Assembly: GCA_946188155.1 (NCBI GenBank)
Contig: CAMHUC010000027.1
Span: 1-44,161 of the forward strand
Origin: an uncultured bacterium
GTDB taxonomy: Bacteria; Bacteroidota; Bacteroidia; Bacteroidales; Bacteroidaceae
Direction of reading: 5' to 3'
Length of the DNA stretch: 44,161 nucleotides
In this document: positions 16,732-25,313 of the stretch, in pieces
Layout: every line of letters begins with the position of its first letter
Position numbering within the stretch: position 1 is the first letter of the stretch
Position numbers and translations under genes: made by a program
Notes under the pieces: generated by a model
What the model saw: only the letters and a program-made list of their open reading frames with translations
Databases searched by the model: none
What the model was told of the DNA's origin: nothing

Positions 16732-18524
16732 ACCCGTATGTCCTCCAGCAGCCGGGCCTGTATGTGGCTGTTGTGGCCGCCCAGGTCGCGGCGCAGCGTA
16801 ACCAGTGGCTCGTAGAGGTCGCCGAGCAGCGCTTTCAGCTCGCCGTCGAGGTAGGAGCCCTTCTTGTCCTCGGCCATCAGCTGGTCCATCCAGCTGGTCT
16901 GTCCGGGATAGGCCTCGGTGTGGTATTCGCTGAGCTTGGCCAGTTCGGCAGCCTTCTTCACGGCATCGTCCAGACTGCCCAGCTTGTCCACCAGCTTGAT
17001 TTTCACCGCGTCGGTGGCCAGCCATACGCGCCCCTGCGCAATCGAGTCGACGTCGGCGGGCTTCATGCCGCGCCCCTCACCAACGATGTTGAGGAACGCC
17101 TGATAGCCGCGGTCTACGTGGTGCTGCAGGAACGCCATCTCCTGAGCGTTCTCCTTGGCCAGGATGAGGTTTTCCTCGAAGTCGGTCCAGCGGTTGGTCT
17201 TCACCCCGTCGAAGGTGATGCCCAGCTTGTCTTGTATCAGTCCGCTGAAGTTGGGTATCAGTCCGAAGATACCGATTGAGCCGGTGATGGTGGTGGGCTC
17301 GGCAATGATGTAGTTGGCCGGTGCGCTGATCCAGTAGCCGCCCGAGGCAGCCGCGCCGCCCATGGACACCACGATGGGCTTCTTGGCCTTCACCAGCTTC
17401 ACGGCGTGGCGTATCTGTTCGGAGGCCACGGCACTGCCGCCGCCCGAGTTGACGCGGAATACCACGGCCTTCACGTCGTCGTCGTCGGCCAGCTTGCGCA
17501 GGTCCTCGGCCGTGGTCTTGCCCACGATGCTGTGGCCGCTGCCGCCCAGCAGGCCCAGGGCCTCTTCGTCGACGATGCTGCCGTAGGCATAGTATACGGC
17601 TATCTTCTCGCCCTCCTTCTTCTTCTTGTCTTTCACGCCCTTCATGTCGGCGAGCGTCAGCTGGGCTATCTCCTCGTCGTCGCCCAGCTTCAGCCGTTTC
17701 TTGATTTCGGCTTTAAGTTCCTCGGGGTAGAGCACCTTGTCGATGAGCCGGGCGGCCACGTAGTCCTTCGTGTCGGCCATCATCATCACGCTGTCGTTAG
17801 CCAGCTGGTTCAGCTGCTCCGGCTTCAGCTTGCGGCTCTCGGCCATGTCCTTGAGCCAGTACTGCCAGATGCCGTTGAGCATCACGGTGCGCTGCTCGCG
17901 GTCGTAGTCGCTCATGCCCGTCTGGGTGTTGCTCTCCACGTAGCTCTTATACTTGCCCACCTTGGCCGCCTGGTAGCGCACGCCGATCTTGTCGTAGAGC
18001 CCCTTCATGTATTCGCCCTTGCGGCCCAGGCCCTTGAAGTCGATCATGCCCTCGGCGTTCAGGTACACGTTGTCGGCCACCGATGCCACGTAGTAGCTGC
18101 CCTGCATGTACTGGTCGGCGTAGGCCACAATCCACTTGCCGCTCTTCTTGAAGTCCTTCAGCGCGTCGCGCAGCTGCTGTGCCGTGGCCGGTGAGTCGAA
18201 CTCCGCGATGCCGCCCTCCAGATAGATACCCTTGACTCGCTCGTCGTCCCTGGCCTTGCGGATGGCGGCCAGCAGGTCGTCCAGGCCCATGGCCTCCATG
18301 TCGGCAGCACCCATGAGTGTCGACAGGGGGCTGTCCTCGTCGGCGCGCTCGTCGATGGTGCCGCGGAGCGAGATGACGAACACCGAGTTGTCCTTGACTG
18401 TCGTTGATGCCGACTCGCTGGCTATCATGCCCACGAGTGAGATAACCATGAAGATGCCCGTCACAGTGATAAAGATAGCGATGCCGCAAATAGTGGCAAG
18501 TGTCATTTTGAAGAACTGTTTCAT
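16725..18524 (-). CDS. sppA: Signal peptide peptidase SppA (67K type)
   Basis: A 599-aa membrane-bound serine protease that degrades cleaved signal peptides. One N-terminal membrane helix (about residues 8-34) is followed by two tandem ClpP-like domains. The catalytic Lys is K193 in GKYKSYVE of the first domain, and the catalytic Ser is S394 in GGAAASGGYWISAP of the second. RVNSGGGSAVASEQI lies before it. This is the long, double-domain type seen in E. coli, not the short SppA of Gram-positives. The gene has its own -7 box and a short leader. The last codons overlap the right arm of the phrase repeat (STOP at 16725-16727). Confidence 0.95.
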   Translation of the reverse strand: MKQFFKMTLATICGIAIFITVTGIFMVISLVGMIASESASTTVKDNSVFVISLRGTIDERADEDSPLSTLMGAADMEAMGLDDLLAAIRKARDDERVKGIYLEGGIAEFDSPATAQQLRDALKDFKKSGKWIVAYADQYMQGSYYVASVADNVYLNAEGMIDFKGLGRKGEYMKGLYDKIGVRYQAAKVGKYKSYVESNTQTGMSDYDREQRTVMLNGIWQYWLKDMAESRKLKPEQLNQLANDSVMMMADTKDYVAARLIDKVLYPEELKAEIKKRLKLGDDEEIAQLTLADMKGVKDKKKKEGEKIAVYYAYGSIVDEEALGLLGGSGHSIVGKTTAEDLRKLADDDDVKAVVFRVNSGGGSAVASEQIRHAVKLVKAKKPIVVSMGGAAASGGYWISAPANYIIAEPTTITGSIGIFGLIPNFSGLIQDKLGITFDGVKTNRWTDFEENLILAKENAQEMAFLQHHVDRGYQAFLNIVGEGRGMKPADVDSIAQGRVWLATDAVKIKLVDKLGSLDDAVKKAAELAKLSEYHTEAYPGQTSWMDQLMAEDKKGSYLDGELKALLGDLYEPLVTLRRDLGGHNSHIQARLLEDIRVK

Positions 18525-18550
18525 ATACCTTAATTATTAATTTATTGTTG

Positions 18551-18558
18551 CAAAGATA
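18551..18558 (-). promoter_or_regulatory. -7 box of sppA
   Basis: TATCTTTG on the minus strand, 26 nt before the start codon. No clear -33 TTTG was seen. Confidence 0.55.
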
Positions 18559-18598
18559 GTGATTTTTTCTTAATCGTGCATGTTTTCCCACTTTTTTC

Positions 18599-18629
18599 TT
18601 TGTTTTCTGGGCTAAAATTCATACCTTTG
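18599..18629 (+). promoter_or_regulatory. Promoter placed directly before the TlpA-like gene (possible leaderless start)
   Basis: TTTG (18599-18602) and TACCTTTG (18622-18629) with a 19-bp spacer. The ATG begins at 18634, four nt after the -7 box, which is about where transcription should start. Confidence 0.7.
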
Positions 18630-18633
18630 CCGC

Positions 18634-19134
18634 ATGAAGTTCGCATTTCAGGCCGTATTCATGGCTTTCTTGCTGGCCAGCTGCATAGTCGATGAGCATG
18701 GGAGCGAGGCCTCGCAGGCCGAGGGCAGTATTGTCAGGGTGGGCGACCGTCTGCCTGTCTTTACCGTCGATGTCGTCAGCGGCGACGGTCGGTATACTTT
18801 TTCCTCCGTCCGTCTTACGGGAACTACCGTTATCATATTTTTCCACACCGGATGCAGCGACTGCCAGCGTGAGTTGCCCCGTCTGGATGCCTACTATCTG
18901 GCCCATCGCGCTGAGCCGGGATTCCAGATGGTGGCCATTGCCCGTGAGGAGCAGGAAGATGAGATAGCGGCCTATTGGCGCGAGCACCGCCTCAGCATCC
19001 CCTATTCGCCTCAGGAGGACCGGCGCATCTACAGCCTCTTCGCCTCGCTCTCCATCCCCCGTGTCTACATTTCTACGGCCGAGGGGATTGTCAGCTGGAT
19101 AGGCGTAGAGAATTTCGAGATGCCCAGTTATTGA
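18634..19134 (+). CDS. TlpA/ResA-like thioredoxin-fold lipoprotein
   Basis: A 166-aa protein. The lipoprotein signal is MKFAFQAVFMAFLLASC with lipid-modified Cys17. The thioredoxin fold starts at about residue 40 (DRLPVFTVDVVSGDG). The redox motif is C74-S-D-C77 in FHTGCSDCQRELP, and SIPRVYIST holds the cis-Pro. It is probably a periplasmic thiol-disulfide reductase, anchored to a membrane. It has no gene partner; the neighbours are divergent sppA and a gene-poor region. The ATG lies only 4 nt after the -7 box; an in-frame ATG at 18661 would cut the signal to seven residues before the Cys, so 18634 is preferred. Confidence 0.85.
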   Translation: MKFAFQAVFMAFLLASCIVDEHGSEASQAEGSIVRVGDRLPVFTVDVVSGDGRYTFSSVRLTGTTVIIFFHTGCSDCQRELPRLDAYYLAHRAEPGFQMVAIAREEQEDEIAAYWREHRLSIPYSPQEDRRIYSLFASLSIPRVYISTAEGIVSWIGVENFEMPSY

Positions 19135-19272
19135 TACTGAAAGAACATTTAGTTGTCTATATTTTCCAAACGTCTGTTAAAGTTGGAATTATTTCTTTAC
19201 AGGCTGCTCTTAATTAAGAATTATTTTGTAATTTTGCCATACTTAAACATTGTGGCGTTAATAATTAATTCT

Positions 19273-19452
19273 GTGAAGTATAGACCATTAGATGCTGTCG
19301 CCATTACTCGACGGCTGATACATATCTTTATCTACAAAAAGGGGATGAGTGCGCCGCGACAGATGACCCGCCGCCTGCTGATGAAGCTCGATACGGAGCA
19401 GATGAACCATGCACGCAGGCTGGCCCGTCGCCGCACAGCGTGCTGTCACTAA
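19273..19452 (+). CDS. Possible small basic protein (weak)
   Basis: A GTG-started frame of 59 codons, ending ARRLARRRTACCH, strongly basic and without a known domain. A candidate -7 box TAATTTTG (19229-19236) lies 36 nt upstream but lacks a -33 element. The frame is open further upstream to ATG 19153, but that part is AT-rich and hydrophobic and unlike coding sequence. It could be a genuine small protein, the remnant of a lost gene, or chance. Confidence is low. Confidence 0.25.
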   Translation: MKYRPLDAVAITRRLIHIFIYKKGMSAPRQMTRRLLMKLDTEQMNHARRLARRRTACCH

Positions 19453-19502
19453 ATGGCGGCTCTCGCTCTTTGACATACTGACCTCTGTATTAACTTTTTT
19501 CT

Positions 19503-19810
19503 TGCCACTGTTGCCACCTTGTGTTAAGATGCTCATAATCAACAATATGCAGTGTTGCAACAAAGTGTGATGAGTGGCATCAATCAGAAAGGGGCGCTTG
19601 ACCTATAGGAGATGTCGTGTCTGCCGTCCAGGGCTTGGAAATAACAGTTTAAGCGTCAGGAACAACCGTCCAGGCGTTGGACTGTACTCCTGATTCGACA
19701 GTAAGTGGCTTTCTTGCCGGCTTTTGCTTGATGCCACTGTTGCCACCCCTCTTGCCACCGCGTAAGTTCTTGACAGCCAGTTGGTAATGGCGCAGTGGCA
19801 TCAGTGGCAT
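19503..19810. repeat. GCCAC direct and inverted repeats
   Basis: TGCCACTGTTGCCACC occurs twice exactly (19503-19518, 19732-19747). GATGCCACTG (19730-19739) has a perfect inverted copy CAGTGGCATC at 19793-19802, and a further CAGTGGCAT at 19802-19810. The origin is unknown. Confidence 0.75.
19624..19681. repeat. CCGTCCAGG..TTGGA pair
   Basis: Two 16-nt units, 19624-19639 and 19666-19681, match at 14 of 16 positions. Each contains TCCA and TGGA as a small dyad, like a protein binding site. Their centres are 42 bp apart, four helical turns. Confidence 0.6.
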
Positions 19811-19919
19811 GAGGAATATGATTTTTTCAGTCTAAAGCATAATAACAGAGGTTCACAGTCAACATTTCAACCGGTTTAGCAACAGAATAATAACGAATAA
19901 AAACGATATAAGAAACGAT

Positions 19920-21244
19920 ATGAAACAGTCTGTAGATTTGATGAAATCACATAGCGAGAAGAATTCAACGACAGCGACAAGACGGTCAGCCTTCGCCCGC
20001 CAAATAGTGCTGACGCTGGCTTTCTTCATCGCAGGAAGTAATGCGGCGTGGTGTCAAGATATTGTCACTCTTTGGGAGGGTTCAACTACAGACAAAATTA
20101 CTCTCTCTGGATATACGCTATGGAATGGATTGAGAAGCGTGGAGGATCGTAGCTCTGCATTTCTAAATGTTTATACAAGCGATGACGGGCTGTCTGTTTT
20201 TAAAGGAGACTGGGGTAACGATACGGGTTTAAGCAGCACTAGCCTATCTAAAGGTGAGTATTACGCAAGCTTCAGGCGCAAGGCACTGACGAGGATGGCT
20301 ATACCTACTATCTCGTGGGCAATCCCTTTATGGCGTCCATCGATATGGGTGTGTTCTTCTATAATGCGAATAGGGGCGAAGAATATAATCCACTGCTCGA
20401 CCCCGTTTATTACACCTATGAGGACGGCGTGCTGCAGGCGACAGACGCTCGCACCACGGCGAAGGTCATCCGTCCGCTGCAGGCGTTCGTCGTGAAGTGC
20501 AGGGCCGCAGAGAAGCCGGAGAAGGTCGTGTTCCACAGGCGGGCCATCACCGACGGCAACTATACCCCTGCCACACTGTACGTCCCGGCTAATAATACCA
20601 GTGGTGCCAGAAGGCTCACGCTGAAAGCGTCGGGCAGCGGCGGTTCCTCGACGGCAAGCGTGGCTGTCGGCAGTCAGGCCTCCGACGGCTATGACCATAC
20701 GGAGGATGCCATGACGCTGTTCGACTCTAATCTGAGCACCGTGCCCGTGGTGTTCACCATCACCGGCGGACGTGCTGTGAGCATCGATAGTCGGCAGTCG
20801 CTCGGCGTGGTGCCCTTCGGCGTGGCCTGTGCCGGTTCGGATGAGCTGGTGGAGGTGTCTGTGGATGGTGATGAGCTGTCGGACTCCGTACTGTTCGTGC
20901 TGGACGCTGTGACGGGAGAGACCACCGAGGTAGGCGAGGGGAACAGCGTGATGGTGCAGCCCAACGACTACGGCCGTTACTTCCTGACCACGCGCGGCGA
21001 CCTGACGGCACTGAGCGATGCGCAGGCTGACGGCGGCATCCGGGTGAGCGTGCGCGGACGGCAGGTGACGGTCAGTGCCGCCGGGGAGCTGACGAGCGTC
21101 AGGGCCATGACCCTGGGCGGCGAGGCGGTGCATAGCGCCTCAGGCTGCGGCACCCAGGCGAGCTTCTCGCTGCCGGGCGGTGTCTACATCATCGAGGCGC
21201 AGACGGCTGAGGCAAGAAAGACGGTGAAGATTGTGGTGAAGTGA
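19920..21244 (+). pseudogene. Secreted surface protein gene broken by a one-base frameshift
   Basis: Two overlapping frames form one gene. The first (from ATG 19920) has a signal peptide (RQIVLTLAFFIAGSNAAWCQ) and runs into nonsense after residue about 118. The second, one frame over, resumes with GYTYYLVGNPFMASIDMGVFF and runs to 21244. It ends in a T9SS-like C-terminal domain (GGVYIIEAQTAEARKTVKIVVK). At 20271-20276, TTCAGG would read TTC CAG and join the frames if one C were added, giving a protein of about 441 aa. The second frame has a stop at 20255, so the shift lies after it. This could be a true mutation or an assembly error. YLVGNPFM modules are common at the C-terminal end of Prevotella surface proteins. 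No promoter was recognised. Confidence 0.7.
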
Positions 21245-21252
21245 TGCCCTAC

Positions 21253-21372
21253 CAGTAAGCATGCGACTGAGTCCCCGTTGCATCAGTTGTGTTTTCTTTG
21301 TACCTAATAATAGCAGCTACAGTCGGATGTGATTGTAGCTGCTAATAACTGTACTCTGTCGAATGCTTACAG
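21253..21372. repeat. Nested inverted repeats between convergent genes
   Basis: The outer arms are near 21253-21267 and 21358-21372 and match at 13 of 15 positions (core GTAAGCAT / ATGCTTAC). The inner perfect 11-bp stem is TAGCAGCTACA (21311-21321) and TGTAGCTGCTA (21334-21344). The inner stem may serve as a bidirectional terminator. Confidence 0.7.
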
Positions 21373-21381
21373 ATGAGCCGG

Positions 21382-21876
21382 TTAGAACTTGTAGACGGCA
21401 CCGATGCCGAACACGCCCTGGCCGTAGTCCTTGAGAGCCTGGTACTTGGCCTCGACGTTGATGGCGAAGTCGTCGGCCACGTCGAACTGGAAGCCGGCAC
21501 CGACGTTGATGGTGAACTTGGTCTCGGCCTTAAAGGCGCTGCGCACCCAGTTGGTGATGCCGATGCCCACGAGGGGATAGAGCCATGCCTTCTCTTGGCC
21601 CACGTTGATGAGGTAGTGGCCCACGGCGTTGACGTCCCACATCTTCATGCCCACCTCTTCATCGCCTTTCTTGAACTTGTCGTTCTTCAAGAAATAGGCG
21701 GCGTTGGCCTCCACGCGGACGCGTTCGGTGGCGTAGTACTGGCCTTTGACACCGAAGCCGATGTTGTTGATCTTCGTGCCATAGAGCAGGTTGATACCCA
21801 GTCCGAACTTGTTGTCTTGAGCTGCGGCACTCATGCTGACGAGTGCTACGAGCATAGTTAAAAACAGTTTCTTCAT
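21382..21876 (-). CDS. Outer-membrane beta-barrel protein (porin/OmpW-like fold)
   Basis: 164 aa. MKKLFLTMLVALVSMSAAAQ is a signal peptide; I chose ATG at 21876-21874 for it, since the longer frame starts before the promoter. The mature protein consists of eight short amphipathic beta strands alternating with turns (NKFGLGINLLYGTKI, FGVKGQYYATERVRVEANAAYF) and ends in ...GIGAVYKF with a C-terminal Phe, as in outer-membrane barrels. It fits the OMP beta-barrel superfamily. Function unknown; it could be structural or bind small ligands. A single gene with a strong promoter. Confidence 0.85.
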   Translation of the reverse strand: MKKLFLTMLVALVSMSAAAQDNKFGLGINLLYGTKINNIGFGVKGQYYATERVRVEANAAYFLKNDKFKKGDEEVGMKMWDVNAVGHYLINVGQEKAWLYPLVGIGITNWVRSAFKAETKFTINVGAGFQFDVADDFAINVEAKYQALKDYGQGVFGIGAVYKF

Positions 21877-21925
21877 AATCTTTCTCTTTTTTATAACTTG
21901 GTTGTAATTCTTTGCTAATCGGCTG

Positions 21926-21957
21926 CAAAGATAGTGATATTTTTGACAACTTTCAAA
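21926..21957 (-). promoter_or_regulatory. Promoter of the outer-membrane barrel gene
   Basis: On the minus strand: TTTG (21957-21954) and TATCTTTG (21933-21926), 20-bp spacer. The leader is about 45 nt. Confidence 0.7.
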
Positions 21958-22005
21958 CATCTGTGGTGCTTAATTTATAAAAAGGTATAAGAAAATGACG
22001 TTTTA

Positions 22006-22037
22006 TTTGTTTTTTCTGCCTTTTTTGAGTAATTTTG
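22006..22037 (+). promoter_or_regulatory. Promoter directly before the nucleotidyltransferase (possible leaderless start)
   Basis: TTTG (22006-22009) and TAATTTTG (22030-22037), 20-bp spacer. The GTG start at 22043 is five nt after the -7 box. This rules out a start upstream at 21995. Confidence 0.75.
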
Positions 22038-22042
22038 CGGCC

Positions 22043-22792
22043 GTGAAACAGGCAATGATATTTGCAGCAGGGCTTGGGACGCGCCTCAGGCCGCTGACCG
22101 ACACGGTGCCCAAGGCTCTTGTCAGGGTGGGGGGCGAGCCTCTGCTATGGCATGTCATCCGGAAGCTCAAGGGTGCGGGCTACGAGCGGATAGTGGTGAA
22201 TGTGCATCATCTGGCACAGCAGATAGTGGACTATCTGTCGGCGAACCGTAACTTCGGGCTGGATATCCGCATCAGCGACGAGACGGGCGGTCTGCTGGAT
22301 ACGGGCGGGGGCATCCGCAAGGCCCTGCCGCTCTTCGACGAGCACAGCCCGATACTGATCCACAATGTGGACATACTGAGCAACCTGGACTTCGGTGAGC
22401 TGCCGCTGGAGGCAGAGCCCGACGCGCTGCTGGTGGTGAGCCGCCGGAGCACGAAGCGCTATCTGCTGTTCGATGATGAGTTGATTCTCGACGGGTGGAC
22501 GAACATCGAGACGGGCGAGGTGCGAAGCCCCTATCCTTCGCTTGACCTATCGGGGTGCAAGCAGCTGGCGTTCAGTGGTATACACGTGTTGTTCCCGCGC
22601 GTTTTCCCGTTGCTGGAGCAGATGTCGGAGCGTTTCGGGATTATCGACTTCTACCTGAAGTATTGTCATCGGTGTGCCTTCATGGGCTACGAGGGGCGCG
22701 ACCTGAAGCTGCTCGATGTGGGCAAGCTCGACACGCTGGAACAGGCAGAGGAGTTTGTTATGACAACGGAGAGAACAGACCAAACAATTTGA
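22043..22792 (+). CDS. Sugar-phosphate nucleotidyltransferase
   Basis: 249 aa from GTG 22043 (fMKQAMIFAAGLGTRLRPLTD). The motif GLGTRLRPLTDTVPKALVRV is the nucleotide-binding signature of the RmlA/GalU/MurNAc-1-P uridylyltransferase fold, with the HNVDILSNLD metal site (Asp) and the TGGGIRKAL loop. It transfers NMP to a sugar 1-phosphate. In Bacteroidetes close relatives resemble MurU-type or mannose-1-phosphate enzymes; the exact sugar cannot be read from this sequence. The stop lies 3 nt before the guaA start, so the two are co-transcribed. It has no C-terminal left-handed helix, so it does not acetylate. Confidence 0.88.
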   Translation: MKQAMIFAAGLGTRLRPLTDTVPKALVRVGGEPLLWHVIRKLKGAGYERIVVNVHHLAQQIVDYLSANRNFGLDIRISDETGGLLDTGGGIRKALPLFDEHSPILIHNVDILSNLDFGELPLEAEPDALLVVSRRSTKRYLLFDDELILDGWTNIETGEVRSPYPSLDLSGCKQLAFSGIHVLFPRVFPLLEQMSERFGIIDFYLKYCHRCAFMGYEGRDLKLLDVGKLDTLEQAEEFVMTTERTDQTI

Positions 22793-22795
22793 TAT

Positions 22796-24358
22796 ATGCA
22801 ACAGAAGATTATTATACTGGACTTCGGCTCACAGACCACTCAGTTGATAGGCCGGCGGGTGCGCGAGCTGGACACCTTCTGCGAGATACTGCCCTACAAC
22901 AAGTTCCCACAGGACGACCCGTCGGTGATAGGCGTCATACTGAGCGGGTCGCCCTATTCGGTACACGACCCGGAGGCCTTCAGGGTCGACTTGTCGCAGT
23001 TTGTGGGCCGCCTGCCTGTGCTGGGCATCTGCTATGGTGCGCAGTACATCTCGCACGCCCTTGGCGGGAAGGTGGAGAAGGCCGACAGCCGTGAGTACGG
23101 GCGTGCCAACCTTCAGACGGTTGACTCGACGAATGCGCTCTTCAGGGGCTTCGGGCCGCTGTCGCAGGTGTGGATGTCGCATGGTGACACCATCACTCGG
23201 ATTCCCGAGGGCTTCGAGTGTATCGCTTCCACCCGCGACGTGAAATACGCTGCCTACTGGTGCGCCAACCCCAGCGGCACGCCTGCCAACAGCGGTGCTC
23301 GCCCCGCGCCGCTCTTCGCTGTGCAGTTTCACCCGGAGGTGTTCCACACCCTGCAGGGCACACTGCTGCTGAAGAACTTCGTGGTGGACATCTGCGGCTC
23401 CCGGCAGGAGTGGAGCGCCGCCTCGTTTGTGGACTCCACCGTGGCCGAGCTGAAACAGCAGCTGGGGCAGGATCGCGTCATACTGGGCCTCTCGGGCGGC
23501 GTGGACTCCTCGGTGGCCGCCGTGCTGCTGAACCGTGCCATTGGCGACCGGCTGACCTGCATCTTCGTCGACCACGGAATGCTGCGCAAGAATGAGTTCG
23601 GCCAGGTGATGGACGACTACAAGGTGCTGGGGCTCAACGTGATTGGCGTGGATGCCAGCCGGAAATTCTTTGGCGACCTGGCCGGCGTGACCGACCCGGA
23701 GCAGAAACGCAAGATTATCGGGCGTGACTTCGTGGAGGTGTTCAATGCCGAGGCCCGTAAAATCGCCGACGCCCGCTGGCTGGCCCAGGGCACCATCTAT
23801 CCCGACCGCATCGAGAGCCTGAACATCACGGGCAAGGTGATCAAGAGTCACCACAATGTGGGCGGACTGCCCAAGGAGATGAACCTGCAGCTGTGCGAGC
23901 CGCTGAAGTGGCTCTTCAAGGACGAGGTGCGCCGCGTGGGCCGCCAGCTGGGCATGCCCGAGCATCTCATCACGCGACACCCCTTCCCAGGGCCGGGGCT
24001 GGCCGTGCGCATCCTGGGCGACATTACGCCCGAGAAGGTGCGCATCCTTCAGGAGGCCGACGACATCTATATCCGGGCGCTCCGCGAATGGGGCCTCTAC
24101 GACGAGATATGGCAGGCGGGCGTGATACTGCTCTCCACCGTGCGCAGTGTCGGCGTGATGGGCGATGAGCGGACGTACGAGAATCCCGTGGCACTCAGGG
24201 CGGTGACCTCCAGCGATGCCATGACGGCCGACTGGGCCCATCTGCCCTACGAATTCCTGGCTCATGTGTCGAACGAAATCATCAACAAGGTGCGCGGCGT
24301 GAACCGCGTGTGCTACGACATCTCCTCGAAACCGCCCGCAACAATCGAGTGGGAGTGA
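22796..24358 (+). CDS. guaA: GMP synthase (glutamine-hydrolysing)
   Basis: A 520-aa enzyme converting XMP to GMP. The N-terminal class I amidotransferase has the nucleophile C79 in LGICYGAQ and the His/Glu pair in FHPEV. The ATP-pyrophosphatase domain has the P-loop SGGVDSS at residues 233-239. The dimerisation domain ends in [20 protein letters not shown] and [14 protein letters not shown], the standard C-terminus. Length is normal. It follows the nucleotidyltransferase by 3 nt; map follows after a 40-nt gap. The pairing with the nucleotidyltransferase suggests shared control, not a shared pathway. Confidence 0.97.
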   Translation: MQQKIIILDFGSQTTQLIGRRVRELDTFCEILPYNKFPQDDPSVIGVILSGSPYSVHDPEAFRVDLSQFVGRLPVLGICYGAQYISHALGGKVEKADSREYGRANLQTVDSTNALFRGFGPLSQVWMSHGDTITRIPEGFECIASTRDVKYAAYWCANPSGTPANSGARPAPLFAVQFHPEVFHTLQGTLLLKNFVVDICGSRQEWSAASFVDSTVAELKQQLGQDRVILGLSGGVDSSVAAVLLNRAIGDRLTCIFVDHGMLRKNEFGQVMDDYKVLGLNVIGVDASRKFFGDLAGVTDPEQKRKIIGRDFVEVFNAEARKIADARWLAQGTIYPDRIESLNITGKVIKSHHNVGGLPKEMNLQLCEPLKWLFKDEVRRVGRQLGMPEHLITRHPFPGPGLAVRILGDITPEKVRILQEADDIYIRALREWGLYDEIWQAGVILLSTVRSVGVMGDERTYENPVALRAVTSSDAMTADWAHLPYEFLAHVSNEIINKVRGVNRVCYDISSKPPATIEWE

Positions 24359-24398
24359 CTCGGGGGAATCATAGCACCTCTTATTATATAATAAAGTA

Positions 24399-25283
24399 AT
24401 GACAGCAAGAAACAAGAGAAGAAGGTGGCACTGCCTGTCGGGCCAGGAGCCCACGGAGATGGACAAGACCATCATGTACTGGGAGAACCGGGGCAAGGAA
24501 GTGCCTACCCGCGACCTGATAAAGACCCCGGAGCAGATAGAGGGCATCCGCCGTGCCGGGGTGGTGAATACCGGTGTGCTCGACGCGGTGGCGGCAGCCA
24601 TCCATGAGGGGATGAACACGCTGGAGATAGACCGGATATGCCGGCAGTACTGCGAGGAGCACAACGCCATCCCCGCCTGCCTGAACTATGGGGGCGACGA
24701 GGACACGCAGCCCTTCCCGATGTCGGTGTGTACGAGCATCAACGAGGTGGTGTGCCACGGCATTCCCAAGGAGGAGGATGTGCTCCGTGAGGGCGACATC
24801 ATCAACGTGGACTTCACGACCATCCTCGACGGCTATTATGCCGACGCCAGCCGCATGTTCATCATCGGCAAGACATCGCCCGAGAAGGAGCAGCTGGTGA
24901 GGGTGGCCAAGGAGTGCCTGGAGATAGGCATGGAGGCTGCCAAGCCATACTCGTTTGTGGGCGACATCGGCCACGCCATCGAGAAGCACTGCAAGAAGTA
25001 CCACTATGGCGTGGTGCGCGACCTGTGCGGCCACGGCGTGGGGCTGGCCTTCCACGAGGAGCCCGACGTGGCCCACTTCGGCCATCGCGGCACGGGCATG
25101 CTGCTCGTGCCGGGCATGGTGTTCACCATCGAGCCTATGATCAACATGGGCACGTGGAGAGTGTTCATCGACAGCGACGACCCTTACGGCTGGGAGGTGA
25201 TCTCGGAGGACGAGAAGCCGAGTGCCCAGTGGGAGCACACACTGCTGATGACAGAACATGGAGTGGAAGTGCTGACGTATTAA
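24399..25283 (+). CDS. map: Methionine aminopeptidase, type I
   Basis: A 294-aa metallopeptidase that removes N-terminal Met from new proteins. The N-terminal 35 residues (MTARNKRRRWHCLSGQEPTE and following) are an extension typical of Bacteroidetes Map. Metal ligands: Asp in INVDFTT, Asp in YYADASRMF, His in CGHGVGLAFH, Glu in TIEPMIN, and Glu in QWEHTLLMT. A small insertion (GGDEDTQPFP) stands before SVCTSINEVVCHG. It follows guaA and its stop is 15 nt before the tsaD start. The tsaD leader begins directly at the map stop codon with a phrase repeat. Confidence 0.96.
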   Translation: MTARNKRRRWHCLSGQEPTEMDKTIMYWENRGKEVPTRDLIKTPEQIEGIRRAGVVNTGVLDAVAAAIHEGMNTLEIDRICRQYCEEHNAIPACLNYGGDEDTQPFPMSVCTSINEVVCHGIPKEEDVLREGDIINVDFTTILDGYYADASRMFIIGKTSPEKEQLVRVAKECLEIGMEAAKPYSFVGDIGHAIEKHCKKYHYGVVRDLCGHGVGLAFHEEPDVAHFGHRGTGMLLVPGMVFTIEPMINMGTWRVFIDSDDPYGWEVISEDEKPSAQWEHTLLMTEHGVEVLTY

Positions 25284-25313
25284 AGTGAAGAGTGAAGAAT
25301 GAAGAGTGAAGAA
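25283..25313. repeat. GTGAAGA 31-nt phrase repeat carrying the tsaD start codon
   Basis: A GTGAAGAGTGAAGAATG-type 31-nt segment starting at the last base of the map stop. The tsaD ATG is at position 17 of it (25299). An identical 31-nt segment lies at 37904-37934, with the batDE ATG at the same position. Confidence 0.95.

Larger units (their letters stand above)
19141..19919. other. 780-bp gene-poor stretch with small repeats
   Basis: It holds a possible -7 box at 19229-19236 and a weak small ORF (19273-19452). It also has two exact 16-nt copies of TGCCACTGTTGCCACC (19503-19518 and 19732-19747), with inverted CAGTGGCAT copies at 19793-19810. Two near-identical 16-nt units that start CCGTCCAGG and end TTGGA lie at 19624-19639 and 19666-19681. 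No tRNA, known RNA or transposase was seen. Confidence 0.6.

Noticed and set aside
20255..20297. Programmed ribosomal frameshift in the surface-protein gene
   Set aside because: No slippery heptamer or stable downstream pseudoknot is apparent at the junction; a one-base deletion is simpler.
20261..21133. 290-aa open frame on the minus strand opposite the surface-protein gene
   Set aside because: Rich in His, Arg and Gly with no domain; the plus-strand frame has a recognisable YLVGNPFM module and a C-terminal sorting domain.
21995..22042. Upstream ATG start for the nucleotidyltransferase
   Set aside because: It lies before the -33/-7 promoter and adds a hydrophobic stretch not found in the family; GTG 22043 matches the family start.
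22829..24670. 613-aa open frame on the minus strand opposite guaA and map
   Set aside because: Shadow of GC-rich coding sequence; guaA and map on the plus strand have full family motifs, and the minus product is His/Val/Leu-rich without domains.
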